Shown in pieces: positions 47,054-57,914 of a stretch of 64,000 nucleotides of DNA; the first letter of the stretch is position 1; each line of letters opens with the position of its first letter. This stretch comes from Bradysia coprophila (Eukaryota; Arthropoda; Insecta; Diptera; Sciaridae). The stretch lies in contig NW_023503496.1 of NCBI RefSeq assembly GCF_014529535.1, positions 1 through 64,000 on the forward strand. The letters are read 5' to 3'. Below the pieces are notes generated by a model, which did not search any database, had not been told where the DNA came from, and was given only the letters and a program-made list of their open reading frames with translations. The translations under genes and the position numbers were made by a program.

Positions 47054-47570
47054 ATGTTCAACTATATTGAGACAAATTTAGTAGCTAGTCCGGCCACAAG
47101 TCGAGCGACGGTGGTTGTTGTTAGTTTTAAGTTGTACATGTCAAGTTGCGGGCCAGCGCTGTTATTTTTGGACTCACGTCCATTATATAACTTGGAGGAT
47201 CAAAAGGTGGTTCTGTCGGTAACGCTTTGTGCTACCAAAGTTCCAACGTTCATATCCTTCTGGTCGTGTGCAAAGGCACCAGGCTTGATTGTGTCAGGTC
47301 AGGTAGAAGACTTAAAGGTAAAAATTTTGTTTAATCGGACACACCATTTTTCTTTCCGTACATTTATGCCTCTATCGAAACTGAATTTCAAGGTGATCGT
47401 TTCGTAGAATAAATCGGTGAACCTTGCCAAATTTGAAAATTTTAAAATCAACCTGCAAAAAATTGAACTACCGGAACTAAGCGACCCGGTCGATTTTGAT
47501 CTAATGGTAGTTTGTAGAGAATTGACGGATGTTTCTAATAAAAATATCTTTGGGTCGAAATATTGTAACG
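47054..47570 (+). CDS. Orphan two-exon gene fragment
   Basis: Exon 1 runs from ATG 47054 to 47317 (MFNYIETNLVASPATSRATV ... PGLIVSGQVEDLK) and ends at donor AAAG/GTAAAA. Exon 2, 47408-47570, follows acceptor TTTCGTAG and encodes NKSVNLAKFENFKINLQKIE, then LPELSDPVDFDLMVVCRELT and KNIFGSKYCNG, ending at donor CG/GTGAGT. The stop in the unspliced frame is exactly the acceptor TAG, and both exons share phase 0, which supports a real intron of 90 nt. Alternating hydrophobic stretches suggest a beta-rich fold. The family is not recognised. No downstream exon is seen because a repeat element starts at 47728. Confidence 0.4.
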
Positions 47571-47727
47571 GTGAGTCAGGGTGAGGCATCAAAGTATAAA
47601 TTTAGTGTTTTGTCAATGAGCACCAATTTTACATTTTATTGGCTTAAAATGAAGGCTAGCACATCCAATTTTTAAAACAAACAAGGTGCGAACATTCTTT
47701 TATGTGCCACCATTCCTGAGATTTTTT

Positions 47728-50420
47728 AGCCCCGTACGAAGTACAAAGGGGCTTATAGGATTACGATGCCGTGTGTAATTGATGGAATTCGAAGCAGACG
47801 GTAAGGGCAAAGTGTTTGCCTATGTTCATAGATGACGAATCTGCAATAAAAATTTTGTCTGTCCGTCTGTCACGTCGATATCTTGAGTAAATCAAATCCG
47901 ATTTCAATTTTTTTTTCCCTGAAAGATAGTCGAAATAGTGAGGCTAAGTTCGAAGATGGGCATATTCGGGTCGGCCCTTCGTGAGTTAGGGCCACCTAAG
48001 TGATTTAAGGTCTTTTGGTGATATTTATGGCAAAATAAACGATGGAAATGTAAATGACACGGCAAATGATAGGTATTGTCAATACCAATCCAGCAAAAAA
48101 AATTTTTTTTTAAATCGGGTGAGTGGACCGTGAGTTAGGGCCTTAGAAGTGAAATGCTACTAGGGCCCTATGTGTATTTTACATAGAACTCGAGTAAATT
48201 TCATTCTTTTTTCGTAATTTTTGTTTCATTTGGAAAGTAATCAAAGGCCGAATAGAATGTTGTTGAAAAAAAATTAAATTTGGGTCCTTGGACTAAGGCC
48301 ACTACTAGGGCCCTATGTGTATTTCACATATAACTCGAGCAAATTTCATCCGTTTTTCGTAATTTTTGTTTCATTTGGGAGGTAATCAAAGGCCTAATAG
48401 AATGTAGTTGAAAAAAAAAAATTAAATTTGGATCCTCGGACTGAGGCCGATACTAGGGCCCTATGTGTATTTTACATATAACTCGAGTAAATTTCATCCG
48501 TTTTTCGTAATCTTTGTTTCATTTGGAAAGTAATCAAAGGCCGAAAAGAATGTAGTTGAAAAAAAAATTTGGGTCCTTGGACTAAGGCCACTACTAGGGC
48601 CCTATGTGTATTTTACATATAACTCGAGTAAATTTCATCCGTTTTTCGTAATTTTTGTTTCATTTGGAAGGTAATCAAAGGTCGAATAGAATGTAGTTGA
48701 AAAAAAATGAAATTTGGGTCCTTGGACTAAGGCCACTACTAGGGCCCTATGTGTATTTCACATATAACTCGAGTAAATTTCATCCGTTTTTCGTAATTTT
48801 TGTTTCATTTGGAAGGTAATCAAAGGTCGAATAGAATGTAGTTGAAAAAAAAAAAAAATTGGGTCCTTGGACTAAGGCCACTACTAGGGCCCTATGTGTA
48901 TTTTACATAGAACTCAAGTAAATTTAATCCGTTTTTCGTAATTTTTGTTTCATTTGGAAGGTAATCAAAGGCCGAATAGAATGTTGTTGAAAAAAAATTA
49001 AATTTGGGTCCTTGGACTAAGGCCACTACTAGGGCCCTATGTGTATTTCACATATAACTCGAGCAAATTTCATCCGTTTTTCGTAATTTTTGTTTCATTT
49101 GGGAGGTAATCAAAGGCCTAATAGAATGTAGTTGAAAAAAAAAAATTAAATTTGGATCCTCGGACTGAGGCCGATACTAGGGCCCTATGTGTATTTTACA
49201 TATAACTCGAGTAAATTTCATCCGTTTTTCGTAATTTTTGTTTCATTTGGAAGGTAATCAAAGGCCGAATAGAATGTAGTTGAAAAAAAATTAAATTTGG
49301 GTCCTTGGACTAAGGCCACTACTAGGGCCCTATGTGTATTTCACATATAACTCGAGCAAATTTCATCCGTTTTTCGTAATTTTTGTTTCATTTGGAAGGT
49401 AATCAAAGGTCGAATAGAATGTAGTTGAAAAAAAATGAAATTTGGGTCCTTGGACTAAGGCCACTACTAGGGCCCTATGTGTATTTCACATATAACTCGA
49501 GTAAATTTCATCCGTTTTTCGTAATTTTTGTTTCATTTGGAAGGTAATCAAAGGTCGAATAGAATGTTGTTGAAAAAAAAAAAATTTGGGTCCTTGGCCT
49601 AAGGCCACTACTAGGGCCCTATGTGTATTTTACATATAACTCGAGTAAATTTCATCCGTTTTTCGTAATTTTTGTTTCATTTGGAAGGTAATCAAAGGCC
49701 GAATAGAATGTAGTTGAAAAAAAAAAAAATTGGGTCCTTGGACTAAGGCCACTACTAGGGCCCTATGTGTATTTTACATAGAACTCAAGTAAATTTAATC
49801 CGTTTTTCGTAATTTTTGTTTCATTTGGAAGGTAATCAAAGGCCGAATAGAATGTTGTTGAAAAAAAATTAAATTTGGGTCCTTGGACTAAGGCCACTAC
49901 TAGGGCCCTATGTGTATTTCACATATAACTCGAGCAAATTTCATCCGTTTTTCGTAATTTTTGTTTCATTTGGGAGGTAATCAAAGGCCTAATAGAATGT
50001 AGTTGAAAAAAAAAATTAAATTTGGATCCTCGGACTGAGGCCGATACTAGGGCCCTATGTGTATTTTACATATAACTCGAGTAAATTTCATCCGTTTTTC
50101 GTAATTTTTGTTTCATTTGGAAGGTAATCAAAGGCCGAATAGAATGTAGTTGAAAAAAAAAAAAAAATTGGGTCCTTGGACTAAGGCCACTACTAGGGCC
50201 CTATGTGTATTTTACATATAACTCGAGTAAATTTCATCCGTTTTTCGTAATTTTTGTTTCATTTGGAAGGTAATCAAAGGCCGAATAGAATGTAGTTGAA
50301 AAAAATTTTAAATTTGGGTCCTCGGACTGAGGCCGATAATAGGCCCTTCAAAAAAATAAAATTTTAGGGCGATTTGAAATTTTTGTTTCATTTGAAAGGA
50401 ACGTCGTACGGGGCTTCGTA
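47728..50420. mobile_element. Non-autonomous DNA element of 2.7 kb built around a tandem array
   Basis: The left end agccccgtacgaagtac and the right end gtcgtacggggcttcg are inverted (about 13-15 bp). The left unique part (47728-48150) includes gtctgtccgtctgtcacgtc. The rest is a 145-bp tandem array followed by about 60 unique bases. No coding sequence. Terminal inverted repeats suggest a DNA transposon, but no target duplication was identified. Confidence 0.6.
48160..50345 (+). repeat. 145-bp tandem array, 15 units plus a partial, with higher-order structure
   Basis: Each unit starts actagggccctatgtgtatt and contains aactcgagtaaatttcatcc, tttttcgtaatttttgtttc, aatcaaaggccgaatagaat and gggtccttggactaaggcca. 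Units start near 48168, 48303, 48452, 48594, 48738, 48887, 49028, 49178, 49321, 49467, 49612, 49757, 49902, 50048 and 50191. Diagnostic variants (aactcaagtaaatttaatcc; ggatcctcggactgaggccgat) recur 870 bp apart, that is every six units. Differences between units are mostly in A-run length. Confidence 0.95.
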
Positions 50421-50899
50421 ATTGCGCTATGCGCAATTTGTAAGATGTACATATTACATAATAATTTTACTTTAACTACATTAACCGGCGCAATAGGCTT
50501 ACGGTCAAAGTAGGGTGACAGACGCACTAGGGTCACGTACGCAATAGATATACGGGTTTGTACGGGTCTCAGTCGCAGCAAACGCTCCGACTGTTCTGAT
50601 GGCTCTTTTTAAAAGAAATTCATTGAAAGTTGGACTAAAAATGAAATGAATTGCTATGTAGTGTTTGACTCTGGCCTGCCAAAAAATTATATGCACTAAC
50701 AAGAAATTTAACATTTCTATTTTGTGAATACTGGACATCTTTCATTGATTTCTTCAAAATTGTGAAGCTTGCTGACCATCTGCAAATGCTGCTATATAGC
50801 CTGAGATCTCACCATTCCAAAAATACCAAACTTACCCTATTCGCTACCCGGCTTATATACTTTACGATGTCAAATATGCAAGCATTGGTTGACTGCCGG
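50421..50899. other. Non-coding spacer
   Basis: Between the tandem-array element and the hAT MITE. No gene or repeat that I can support. Confidence 0.4.
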
Positions 50900-51041
50900 C
50901 AGTGCCGGACTGGCCCTATGGGCGTTCGGGCGATTCCCGAATGGCCTTTTGATTTTTGTATGGATAAGGGGCAACGATGGGCCTTTCGAAAAATTTCTCC
51001 ATACAACTCCCGAAGGGCTTTTTCGAGCCAGTCCGGCACTG
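50900..51041. mobile_element. hAT MITE of 142 bp with perfect 8-bp target duplication
   Basis: The ends CAGTGCCGGACTGGC and the exact mirror GCCAGTCCGGCACTG are hAT-type terminal inverted repeats. ACTGCCGG flanks both sides (50892-50899 and 51042-51049). The interior is non-coding and GC-richer than its surroundings. Confidence 0.95.
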
Positions 51042-51199
51042 ACTGCCGGGTAAGGTTTCTGAGCTATGGAAGCTCCTTGAAATATCGTTCCGCTGCGAAC
51101 ACCAAATGTCTTATATGACCAGGTACAATATGTTTTCTAATAGTTTTGAAAAGATATTGGGCATTCGGAACAATTATTGTTTTGCTATACTAGCTCATA

Positions 51200-51600
51200 G
51201 TGTTGTTCAGCCTCGAAAAATTTAGTCGTAGTTATACTCGGCCCTCGAGGTGCTACCGTAGTCGGCCACTCTGAGATGAGGCGGAAGCCTGCCGAAGTAA
51301 TTAGTGTAATCGAGGAAGAAAATGATTTATACTGACTGCTAAAGACGCAAATATTTATCCGGTCCATTGGTTTGATATTTGCTTGTCGTGTTATCAAAAT
51401 ATCGCTCTTTTCAATTACATGGTGAAAAGTAAAACTTCCTTTGCCTGTATAAAAAGACGTTGTGTGCCTCCGAGTCGAGGCCGCAGACCCCGTCATTCGA
51501 TTACAGAAGAAAGACGTGGTCCATGTATCAACTGTGGACATTATTGCACAGGGTCAATAATTTTTTTTTTTAATCACATGATCGACTCAAGCAGTTTCTG
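51200..51600 (+). pseudogene. Possible coding relic with a Cys-rich tail
   Basis: The plus strand reads GPRGATVVGHSEMRRKPAEV then ISVIEEENDLY and stop, and, shifted, AKDANIYPVHWFDICLSCYQ, KTSFACIKRRCVPPSRGRRP and RGPCINCGHYC (up to 51550). The pieces look protein-like and contain CxxC pairs, but a stop and a frame change separate them. I do not recognise the family. It may be an old transposase or a decayed exon. Confidence 0.25.
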
Positions 51601-51810
51601 TTTTCCTTAGTAGCAATGTGTCTGCTATACGTTGGAGGATCCCGTGAAAATTATTCATTACGGCCTTAGGTCTGCGTAAGTATTAGCGGAAAGAAAATTG
51701 AACTCAAAGCAAATACTTCAAAACGATTTTTAATGTGATCCACAAGAAACGAGAGCTTTCGAAAGAATACAAAGAATTTAATTTGCATCAAATGTCCGGC
51801 GGTTACGATT

Positions 51811-52910
51811 TTAATTAATTTTTTTTTTTAATGAAATAATTTCCAAGTCAATACTTAACTCTTCTGCGATCATGCCCAATTTTTTTTGTTGAAGTCTGTT
51901 TATGTTTTTTTCAATGTCAATAATATTACTTCTAAGTTTGGCTTTCTTTACCTCTAACTTGTTTTGTGCTACCTTCCAAAGTGTTATTTCCTCATCACTG
52001 GCTTTTTGTTGTGTCTCAACTGTTTGAGTCTCCAACTCTTTCATGGTTTCTTCTTGTTCATCGGAATCAGTGGATCCAACCACTTCAGACTCATTTTGCT
52101 GTTGGTCGATTTCGTTCAATCGAGACTGTTCCATTCCGAGACGCTCGTCGGATAGATTTTCGTGTTCATCGGAATCAGTGGATCCAACCACTTCAGACTC
52201 ATTTTGCTGTTGGTCGATTTCGTTCAATCGAGAATGTTCCATTCCGAGACGCTCGTCGGATAGATTTTCGTGTTCATCGGAATCAGTGGATCCAACCACT
52301 TCAGACTCATTTTGCTGTTGGTCGATTTCGTTCAATCGAGACTGTTCCATTCCGAGACGCTCGTCGGATAGATTTTCGTGGTCTTCCGAACACGAAGAAA
52401 TGTTTCGATGCTGTACCGGATCTTCGTCATCGACATGTATCTCGGATGGAGATGACGAGGATTCTTTATCCAGTTGTTGTCCAGAATGTGATCTAAGATC
52501 TGAAAAAAATAGACAGATTTAGCTGGTGCGATCGGTGTCGTTATCAACATATAATCACCCCTCTGGTTTAGACGAACATCCTCCTCAGCGCAGATTGGCG
52601 TCATTTTGCCAGTAGCCCGGCTGTTAATTGTCCGAAGTCCAATCTATGAAAGTCAGTCAATTGTTAGATAGTGCATTGTTTAAAATGATGTAAAGACCTT
52701 ACCTTTGTCGATCCCAACTTTTTCGGTTTCTTACGAAACCATTGTTTGATCTGAATTAGTCTTAAATTTTTCAATTTGCAGTCCAATTCGATAAAGTCGA
52801 ATTTGTTTGGTCGGCCCTTTGTTCGAAAATATGCCTTTTCCAAAATCCGCAATTCATATTCAGCTAATCGTCTTGTGGGTCGGGGCTTCGCTCTGCTTTG
52901 TTCTGCTCTG
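51811..52910 (-). CDS. Divergent homeodomain-like protein with three 36-residue repeats and a coiled-coil tail (5' end unresolved)
   Basis: Three exons join in phase: about 52910-52703 (donor AAAG/GTAAGG), 52643-52559 (acceptor TTTCATAG, donor AGGG/GTGATT) and 52499-51811 (acceptor TTTTTTTCAG). The introns are 59 nt each. Exon 1 encodes PRPTRRLAEYELRILEKAYF, PNKFDFIELDCKLKNLRL and IQIKQWFRKKPKK, a homeodomain-like helix 1, 2 and 3 pattern with the WF of the recognition helix. The normally invariant Asn51 is Lys. Exon 3 has an acidic Ser-rich stretch, three near-identical 36-residue repeats (MEQSRLNEIDQQQ, ESEVVGSTDSDEHENLSDER), and then a charged coiled coil (NKLEVKKAKLRSNIIDIEK) to the stop at 51811. 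The DNA repeats are about 108 bp. The first exon and start codon are not identified. It could be a transcription factor or a transposon-derived DNA-binding protein. Confidence 0.6.
52043..52372. repeat. Three tandem 108-bp coding repeats
   Basis: Near-identical units containing ttcatcggaatcagtggatc and ttgctgttggtcgatttcgt repeat three times with about two base differences. They encode the 36-residue repeats of the minus-strand homeodomain-like gene. The low divergence indicates recent expansion or gene conversion. Confidence 0.85.
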
Positions 52911-53322
52911 CTTCGAAAATATTTTTTTTAAATTTTCAAATCACACGACTTATCGCCACGATAGATGCTCACCCTCTGGGTTGCAAATTTACGCTACTTT
53001 CCGGTGATTTGGAGCCTTCTTGGATGGATTCCATTATTGAAGATTGGAATGTATTTTTGTATGTGCAATGTAAATTGTCAGTTTTAGAGGTTTAAGATGA
53101 CAGCGGTAAATTGTCAAACTCCCAGAGAAATGGTAAGTTGGTTCGCCTGCGACCAGCAGATAAATGATAACAGGTGGCGCTGCGCCCACGGCCGATCCCA
53201 CACTGAAGGTAATGCAAATCCACATATATTTTCTCTATAGAGTGTTATGATGAAAGAGAAAGAAATATTTTGACAAGGCAAGATAAAAAAAAAACTGGTC
53301 ATCGGACCTCTCATTCGCATCG

Positions 53323-54475
53323 TTAAGTATAGTTTCCACTTAAAAAGAGCACTCCGTTTAGCCTCCGTTTACACGACAGTTGTAAAATAGAACAAAAGGA
53401 CTGTCACGCAAACGGAGTGGAAATTGAATTTATTTCAATTTTTTAGTAGACATGGGCGATATTGATATTGATAATCGATAATTATCGATTATCGATAATC
53501 GATAATTTTTTTTATCGAAAATTATCAAATGAATATCGATAATCGATAATCATTGATATTTCGATAATTATCGAAATATCGATATTTTGATAATTATCGA
53601 AATATCGATAATTATCGACATATCGATATTTTGATAATTATCGACATATCCTGTTACAATCCTGTTACAGCGAACGAAGCGAATGTAAGTATCTATAAAT
53701 ATGAAAAGAAGATTCTCGAGGTCTGTAATGTTTATAGGTTCATAAGACACCAGGGCATGAAATTATCGACATTTCCTCTATATTATCAAAAATAAAATTT
53801 GAAATTTGAAATTACCGAAAATAGGCTCTGTGACATACATATACTTTCGAATGAAAAGAGAAAGCGCTAACAAATTAATGTACACTAAACGGTGGTAATG
53901 AGCATTTTTGATTGATATGTAGTTTTCAGTAGCAATTTTTTATATTTTTTTGATATTTGTCATATGAAGCAATCCATGACCTTGTCCAGTGACGGACAAA
54001 TTTCGTTTTGGAATTGCTCAAAATCTCTAGGACTTTTCGTAGAGCAACCTTCATGGATCGTCATCTGATCTACTAGTGGACCAAACTGAAGAGAATCCAA
54101 CATGCTCTAAGAAAAGTCTGATAGATTCCGAAATATTTGGGTTTGAAAGTTTCGTTAGTCACGGGACAGGTCATGGATTGCTGCATATATTGTTTATGAA
54201 ACTATCGATATTTTGATAATTATCGAAATATCGATATTTTTATAATTATCGAAATATCGATATTTCGATAATTATCGATAATTATCAAAATATCGATAAC
54301 GATATGATATATCAATTATCGATAATTTCTTTCGATTGATATTATCGATAATATAAACCTCCTCCCATCCCTATTTTTTACGCCGTTTACGTGACAGTTC
54401 CTTTGTTCTATTTTACAACTGTTATGTAAACGGAGGCTAAACGAAGTGCTCTTTTTAAGTGGAAACTATACTTTA
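53323..54475. mobile_element. Large fold-back element of 1.15 kb enclosing a second palindromic element
   Basis: The outer ends taagtatagtttccacttaa ... cgtttagcctccgtttac and the mirrored gtaaacggaggctaaacg ... aagtggaaactatacttta pair over about 100 bp, including tgtaaaatagaacaaagg-actgtcac. Inside, 53455-53660 and 54200-54360 are built from atcgataattatcgatat-type palindromes in inverted orientation and bound a unique core of about 540 bp (53660-54195). This looks like one element nested in another. No coding sequence. The ends resemble those at 9266-9410. Confidence 0.8.
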
Positions 54476-54639
54476 GATGTTGAAAAAGAAGCAAATACTT
54501 TGACATCTTTGACCCCAAGGCAAGTTATAATAAACTAGTATCCGCTCGCTCTAAAGTACATAAACATAATAAAGCAACACATTTCTACCAACATTAAAAC
54601 GCCAAAAGTCACGCAAGCAACGTAACCAGTCTTATATTC

Positions 54640-54811
54640 CAATGATTATAGACCACAGGTATGGTCTAATGTCACGTTAGAGGAAATACGGATTTGAAAA
54701 ACAGATTCTAACGCACCTATTTTTATATTATTTTCACAAAAATAATGAGTGCGTTCAAGATAAATCGACATATTTTGAAGAATCGGCCATACCTGGTATG
54801 TACATTCATAG
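54640..54811. mobile_element. hAT-type MITE, CAATGAAAG family, copy 3, perfect target duplication
   Basis: The ends are caatgattatagaccacagg/tatggtc and the mirrored gccatacctggtatgtacat/tcatag. TTATATTC flanks both sides (54632-54639 and 54812-54819). The interior keeps tattattttcac and gagtgcgtt, as in copies 1 and 2. Confidence 0.85.
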
Positions 54812-55495
54812 TTATATTCACCCGAAACTTGGGTTGGGAACTTGGGTGGGAAAAATCCGATCATCCAGTCACTATATTGTACACACACACCGATTCGCAA
54901 TGGAGAATCGGAATATTGAAGAGGAGGAGGAGGAGAAGAGGAAGAAACATTTCTTTATTTCGCTTAAGTTTAATCTGTAGACTCTAAAAAAGTTAGTTGA
55001 ATTACAACAGTTACAACAAACTGAACATTGCACCCGAAAACCATTTGTTCTCTGGTCGAATGATCGGAGTTCTCTTTTCCGTTTTGTTTTTTAGGATTTT
55101 TGTTTTGGTTTTACTTCTCTTCGTTATACATTTATACAACCTCCGTTGTAACCTATATACATAACACTATACATAATAGTCATTCGCGCTCATATGTACG
55201 TTCAGAAAGTTACACAAAGTTAATGTCAGATGGCTCTCCTATCAGTTAGTTCTCGTTAGTATAACACTTATCTATTTGAATGTTCGCAACGGTTTCCGAA
55301 CCAAAATGTGTCGTTCGTGTAGAATGGAATTTAATTTATTAATTTATTTATGGAATATTCGCAATCCGTTTTCCTTTTATCTGAATTCGTCAAACCCAAA
55401 CGTGATTTACAAAATGCACCATTACCGACCATTTCGAATGGGCAAACAATTTGGAGAACAATTTGTTTGTTCGTTCGATTGTCATTCTAAATATT

Positions 55496-56778
55496 CAATT
55501 CAATTCAATTCAACTTTATTCAGCAGGACAAAAAGGAAAAACCTTGTACAAATATCCTTTCGATTTAACAAACACTATTCAACTCTCTCTATCGATAATT
55601 AAACATACCAAAGATAAACATTGAGATACAAAAAATATTAAAAAAAAAAAAAAAATAGCAAGTGACGGCATTAAATGGGAAAATAAGATTTTTAGCTCAG
55701 AGTATAAATGAACAAATAAACTCACCTACGGTGCTACCAGACACCACGCCCGCAAGCAACGCAGAAACATTCATTATATAAAGAAAAGAAATAATAATCT
55801 TGAAACGAAGGACTCCAGTCACAGAGCCGACAAGCAAACCCCGTGTGCAAAGCGTTTTTGACTCAATGGGGACGTACGTGATCTCGACATGCGTTGGAGA
55901 ACCTCGACACAGAGCTAAGCATCCTCACTCCGACGGGAATCGCGTTGTAGTCAGCTACAGTCCTCACAAAGAACGACCGCCCATATTGGGTCGAAACATG
56001 CCTCGGAATGACGTATTGGCGGCTACGTCCTGACCTCCCCTCGGTCAGCTTATCAAAGAGAAATCCCGGCTCACGAGAAAGAACAAGGCCATGCATGAAC
56101 GAGCAACGCCGACGCTTCAGATACGTCATAATATCACACCCTAATAACTCGTCGACGCGATCACGAGTGCTGTCGTAGCGCCTCAATCCAAAGACAAAAC
56201 GGACACAGGCACTAAAAGCACCACCCAATGACCTAGCATCAGCGAAAGATAAATTGGTCGAGTAAACCGAGTCACAATACGTAAAGGCAGGCAGCACGAG
56301 CGACTTGATCAGCATCATCCGAACCTTCCGAGAGAACACGTGGCTATGGTGCCAAAGGCTACGAAGCCTGGCAAACACCTTCGAGCAAATCTCGCGCACT
56401 TGGTCTTTAAAGGTCAGCCTATTATCCATAACAAGCCCAAGGTTCAGAACCTTGTCTGCATATGGGATGACTATACCACCGAGAAGGACGGGAGGAAGTC
56501 GGTAAGGCGACAAGGATCTAGAATCCTCAAACAGGATAACTTGAGACTTCTTGGCATTTAGTTTCAAGGAGTTTTCACGAGCCCAGCGATCGACTGCGTA
56601 TAGGTCTTGATTGACACGAAAAACGGCCTGATTGACCGCATCTTTGGGACTGGAGTACATCAACTGAACGTCATCAGCAAACATGTGGTGCGATGCAAAT
56701 CTAAGGCAGCTCGGCAGGTCATTGATATACATTGAGAACAACAACGGACCCAAGACCGAACCTTGAGGTATCCCGGAC
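55496..56778 (-). mobile_element. 5'-truncated non-LTR retrotransposon (LINE)
   Basis: The element reads on the minus strand from a truncated start at about 56778 to a 3' tail of (TTGAA) repeats at 55496-55520, preceded by an AATAAA. It is inserted in the duplicated OGDH 3' UTR after CTAAATATT. At the truncated 5' junction, 56778-56850 consists of several copies of atctaaatattag-like sequence that resemble the target site. Confidence 0.9.
55863..56776 (-). pseudogene. LINE reverse transcriptase C-terminal part, truncated
   Basis: The frame starts mid-domain with GIPQGSVLGPLLFSMYINDL and carries the catalytic box as FADDVQLMYSS in place of YADD. It continues with LKLNAKKSQVILF, VLNLGLVMDNRLTF, LVLPAFTYCDSVYSTNLS and FGLRRYDSTRDRVDELLGCD, ending at a stop at 55863. 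These are the palm, thumb and C-terminal features of jockey/CR1-like non-LTR elements. The fingers, endonuclease and first ORF are absent. About 300 residues are open without a break, so the insertion is young but dead on arrival. Confidence 0.92.
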
Positions 56779-57114
56779 TATTAGATATTAGATCAAAATC
56801 TAAATATTAGAAATAAAATCTAAAATCTAAAATCTAAATCTAAATATTAGATCAACCCAGACTTAATCTACACTAACTTGTTGTTAAACTAGACGCTAGG
56901 ATTTTTAAAACTATCAAATGAAAAGAGAGAATAAATTCAAACAAAAAAAAAAAAATTATTCAAAGCATTGAGCCAACAACAAATTTCGTCTTTTATTTGT
57001 CCTAGAAGACCTTAACCACCCATGAGCATCATATCCGCATTTCTCATAGGCACTATCAACTTATCACACAAGTTAGCACTTAAATGACACGAGAGCAGCG
57101 AGTGGAGTATTTAA

Positions 57115-57330
57115 AATCAGTCAAAAAAAAATCCCTAAAGGGTAAATGTGACGCAAGTACTTGTATCCTTGTATATCTTACAATCATCAGTTATTGCCTT
57201 GCCACTTGTGACGCAATATTTTTAGAGTTCTTTGCTTCAGACGCAGAATGCGTCACTTCTAGCTATATCAGTTATTTTTGATGTTGACTTGCGTCACCTT
57301 TACCCTTAAAGGGTTTTTTTTTTCGACCAA
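57115..57330. mobile_element. MITE with AAAATCCCTAAAGGGTAAA arms
   Basis: The left arm (cagtcaaaaaaaaatcccta / aagggtaaatgtgacgcaag) and the right arm (cttgcgtcacctttaccctt / aaagggttttttttttcgac) are inverted over about 45 bp. The interior also has gtgacgca and tgcgtcac pairs. Confidence 0.8.
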
Positions 57331-57774
57331 TGTCACTTTTTTGTAAGTATGGCTTGACTACTTCAAATGGTTGGGTTGTGTTTTGTGTAACACAAAATCT
57401 AGTAGCCAACCCATGGTTGGTTATAATGGTTCATTGAAAAACATGATGGAACTCGATAAATGCTAGAGAAGTCAAAAAGTTGCTTATTCTTTAGGAAGCA
57501 TTCTTAAGTGACAGCCGGAAGGTTTTATCCTTTTTTACACACCCACACCCTGTCAACATTGGAACTGCAGCGCTTTTTATAAAATTGAATTTAACGAATT
57601 AATATCTTCAACGGAACTGTGTTTGGTATCAGAATTGTCCGAAATAAGAACTTCCTACAAAGAACCTACGACTCTACGTTCGGTAAAATTCGCTAACAAT
57701 TCGTATTGAATTCTGTCAGTGCAAAAGTATTTTTGCGAGACTCTAGCTTTGGTGAACATTCGATTAACTCTACT
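57331..57774. other. Non-coding spacer
   Basis: Between two MITEs. No gene or repeat that I can support. Confidence 0.4.
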
Positions 57775-57914
57775 GGGCGTCAATTCTCGTGAATTTAAGA
57801 ATTACGTAACTTGACAGCTGTCAACTTAATGCTAAGAGTGGTCCATATGATTGGTAACTTTTAAGCCGATGACTGTCAAGTTACGAATTCCTAAATTCAT
57901 GAGAATCGACACCC
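57775..57914. mobile_element. MITE with GGGCGTCAATTCTCGTGAATTT ends
   Basis: gggcgtcaattctcgtgaat/ttaagaattacgtaacttgacagct and its mirror (agctgtcaagttacgaattc with one mismatch region, gagaatcgacaccc) pair over about 48 bp. Confidence 0.8.

Larger units (their letters stand above)
54851..57012 (+). repeat. Duplicated OGDH 3' UTR, split by insertions
   Basis: Blocks 54851-55133, 55303-55495 and 56840-57012 match 43380-43667, 43680-43873 and about 43871-44040 in the same orientation with few differences. The copy includes the AATAAA signal, the A-run and about 55 bases of DNA downstream of it, so it is a DNA-level duplication, not a processed transcript. No OGDH coding sequence is included. 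The first gap holds about 170 bases of unknown sequence and the second a truncated LINE. Confidence 0.9.

Noticed and set aside
48160..50345. CRISPR-like regular repeats
   Set aside because: Units are contiguous 145-bp tandem repeats without unique spacers, in a eukaryotic context.
50809..51118. ORFs on both strands over the hAT MITE
   Set aside because: They span the inverted repeat and its target duplication, which explains their length.
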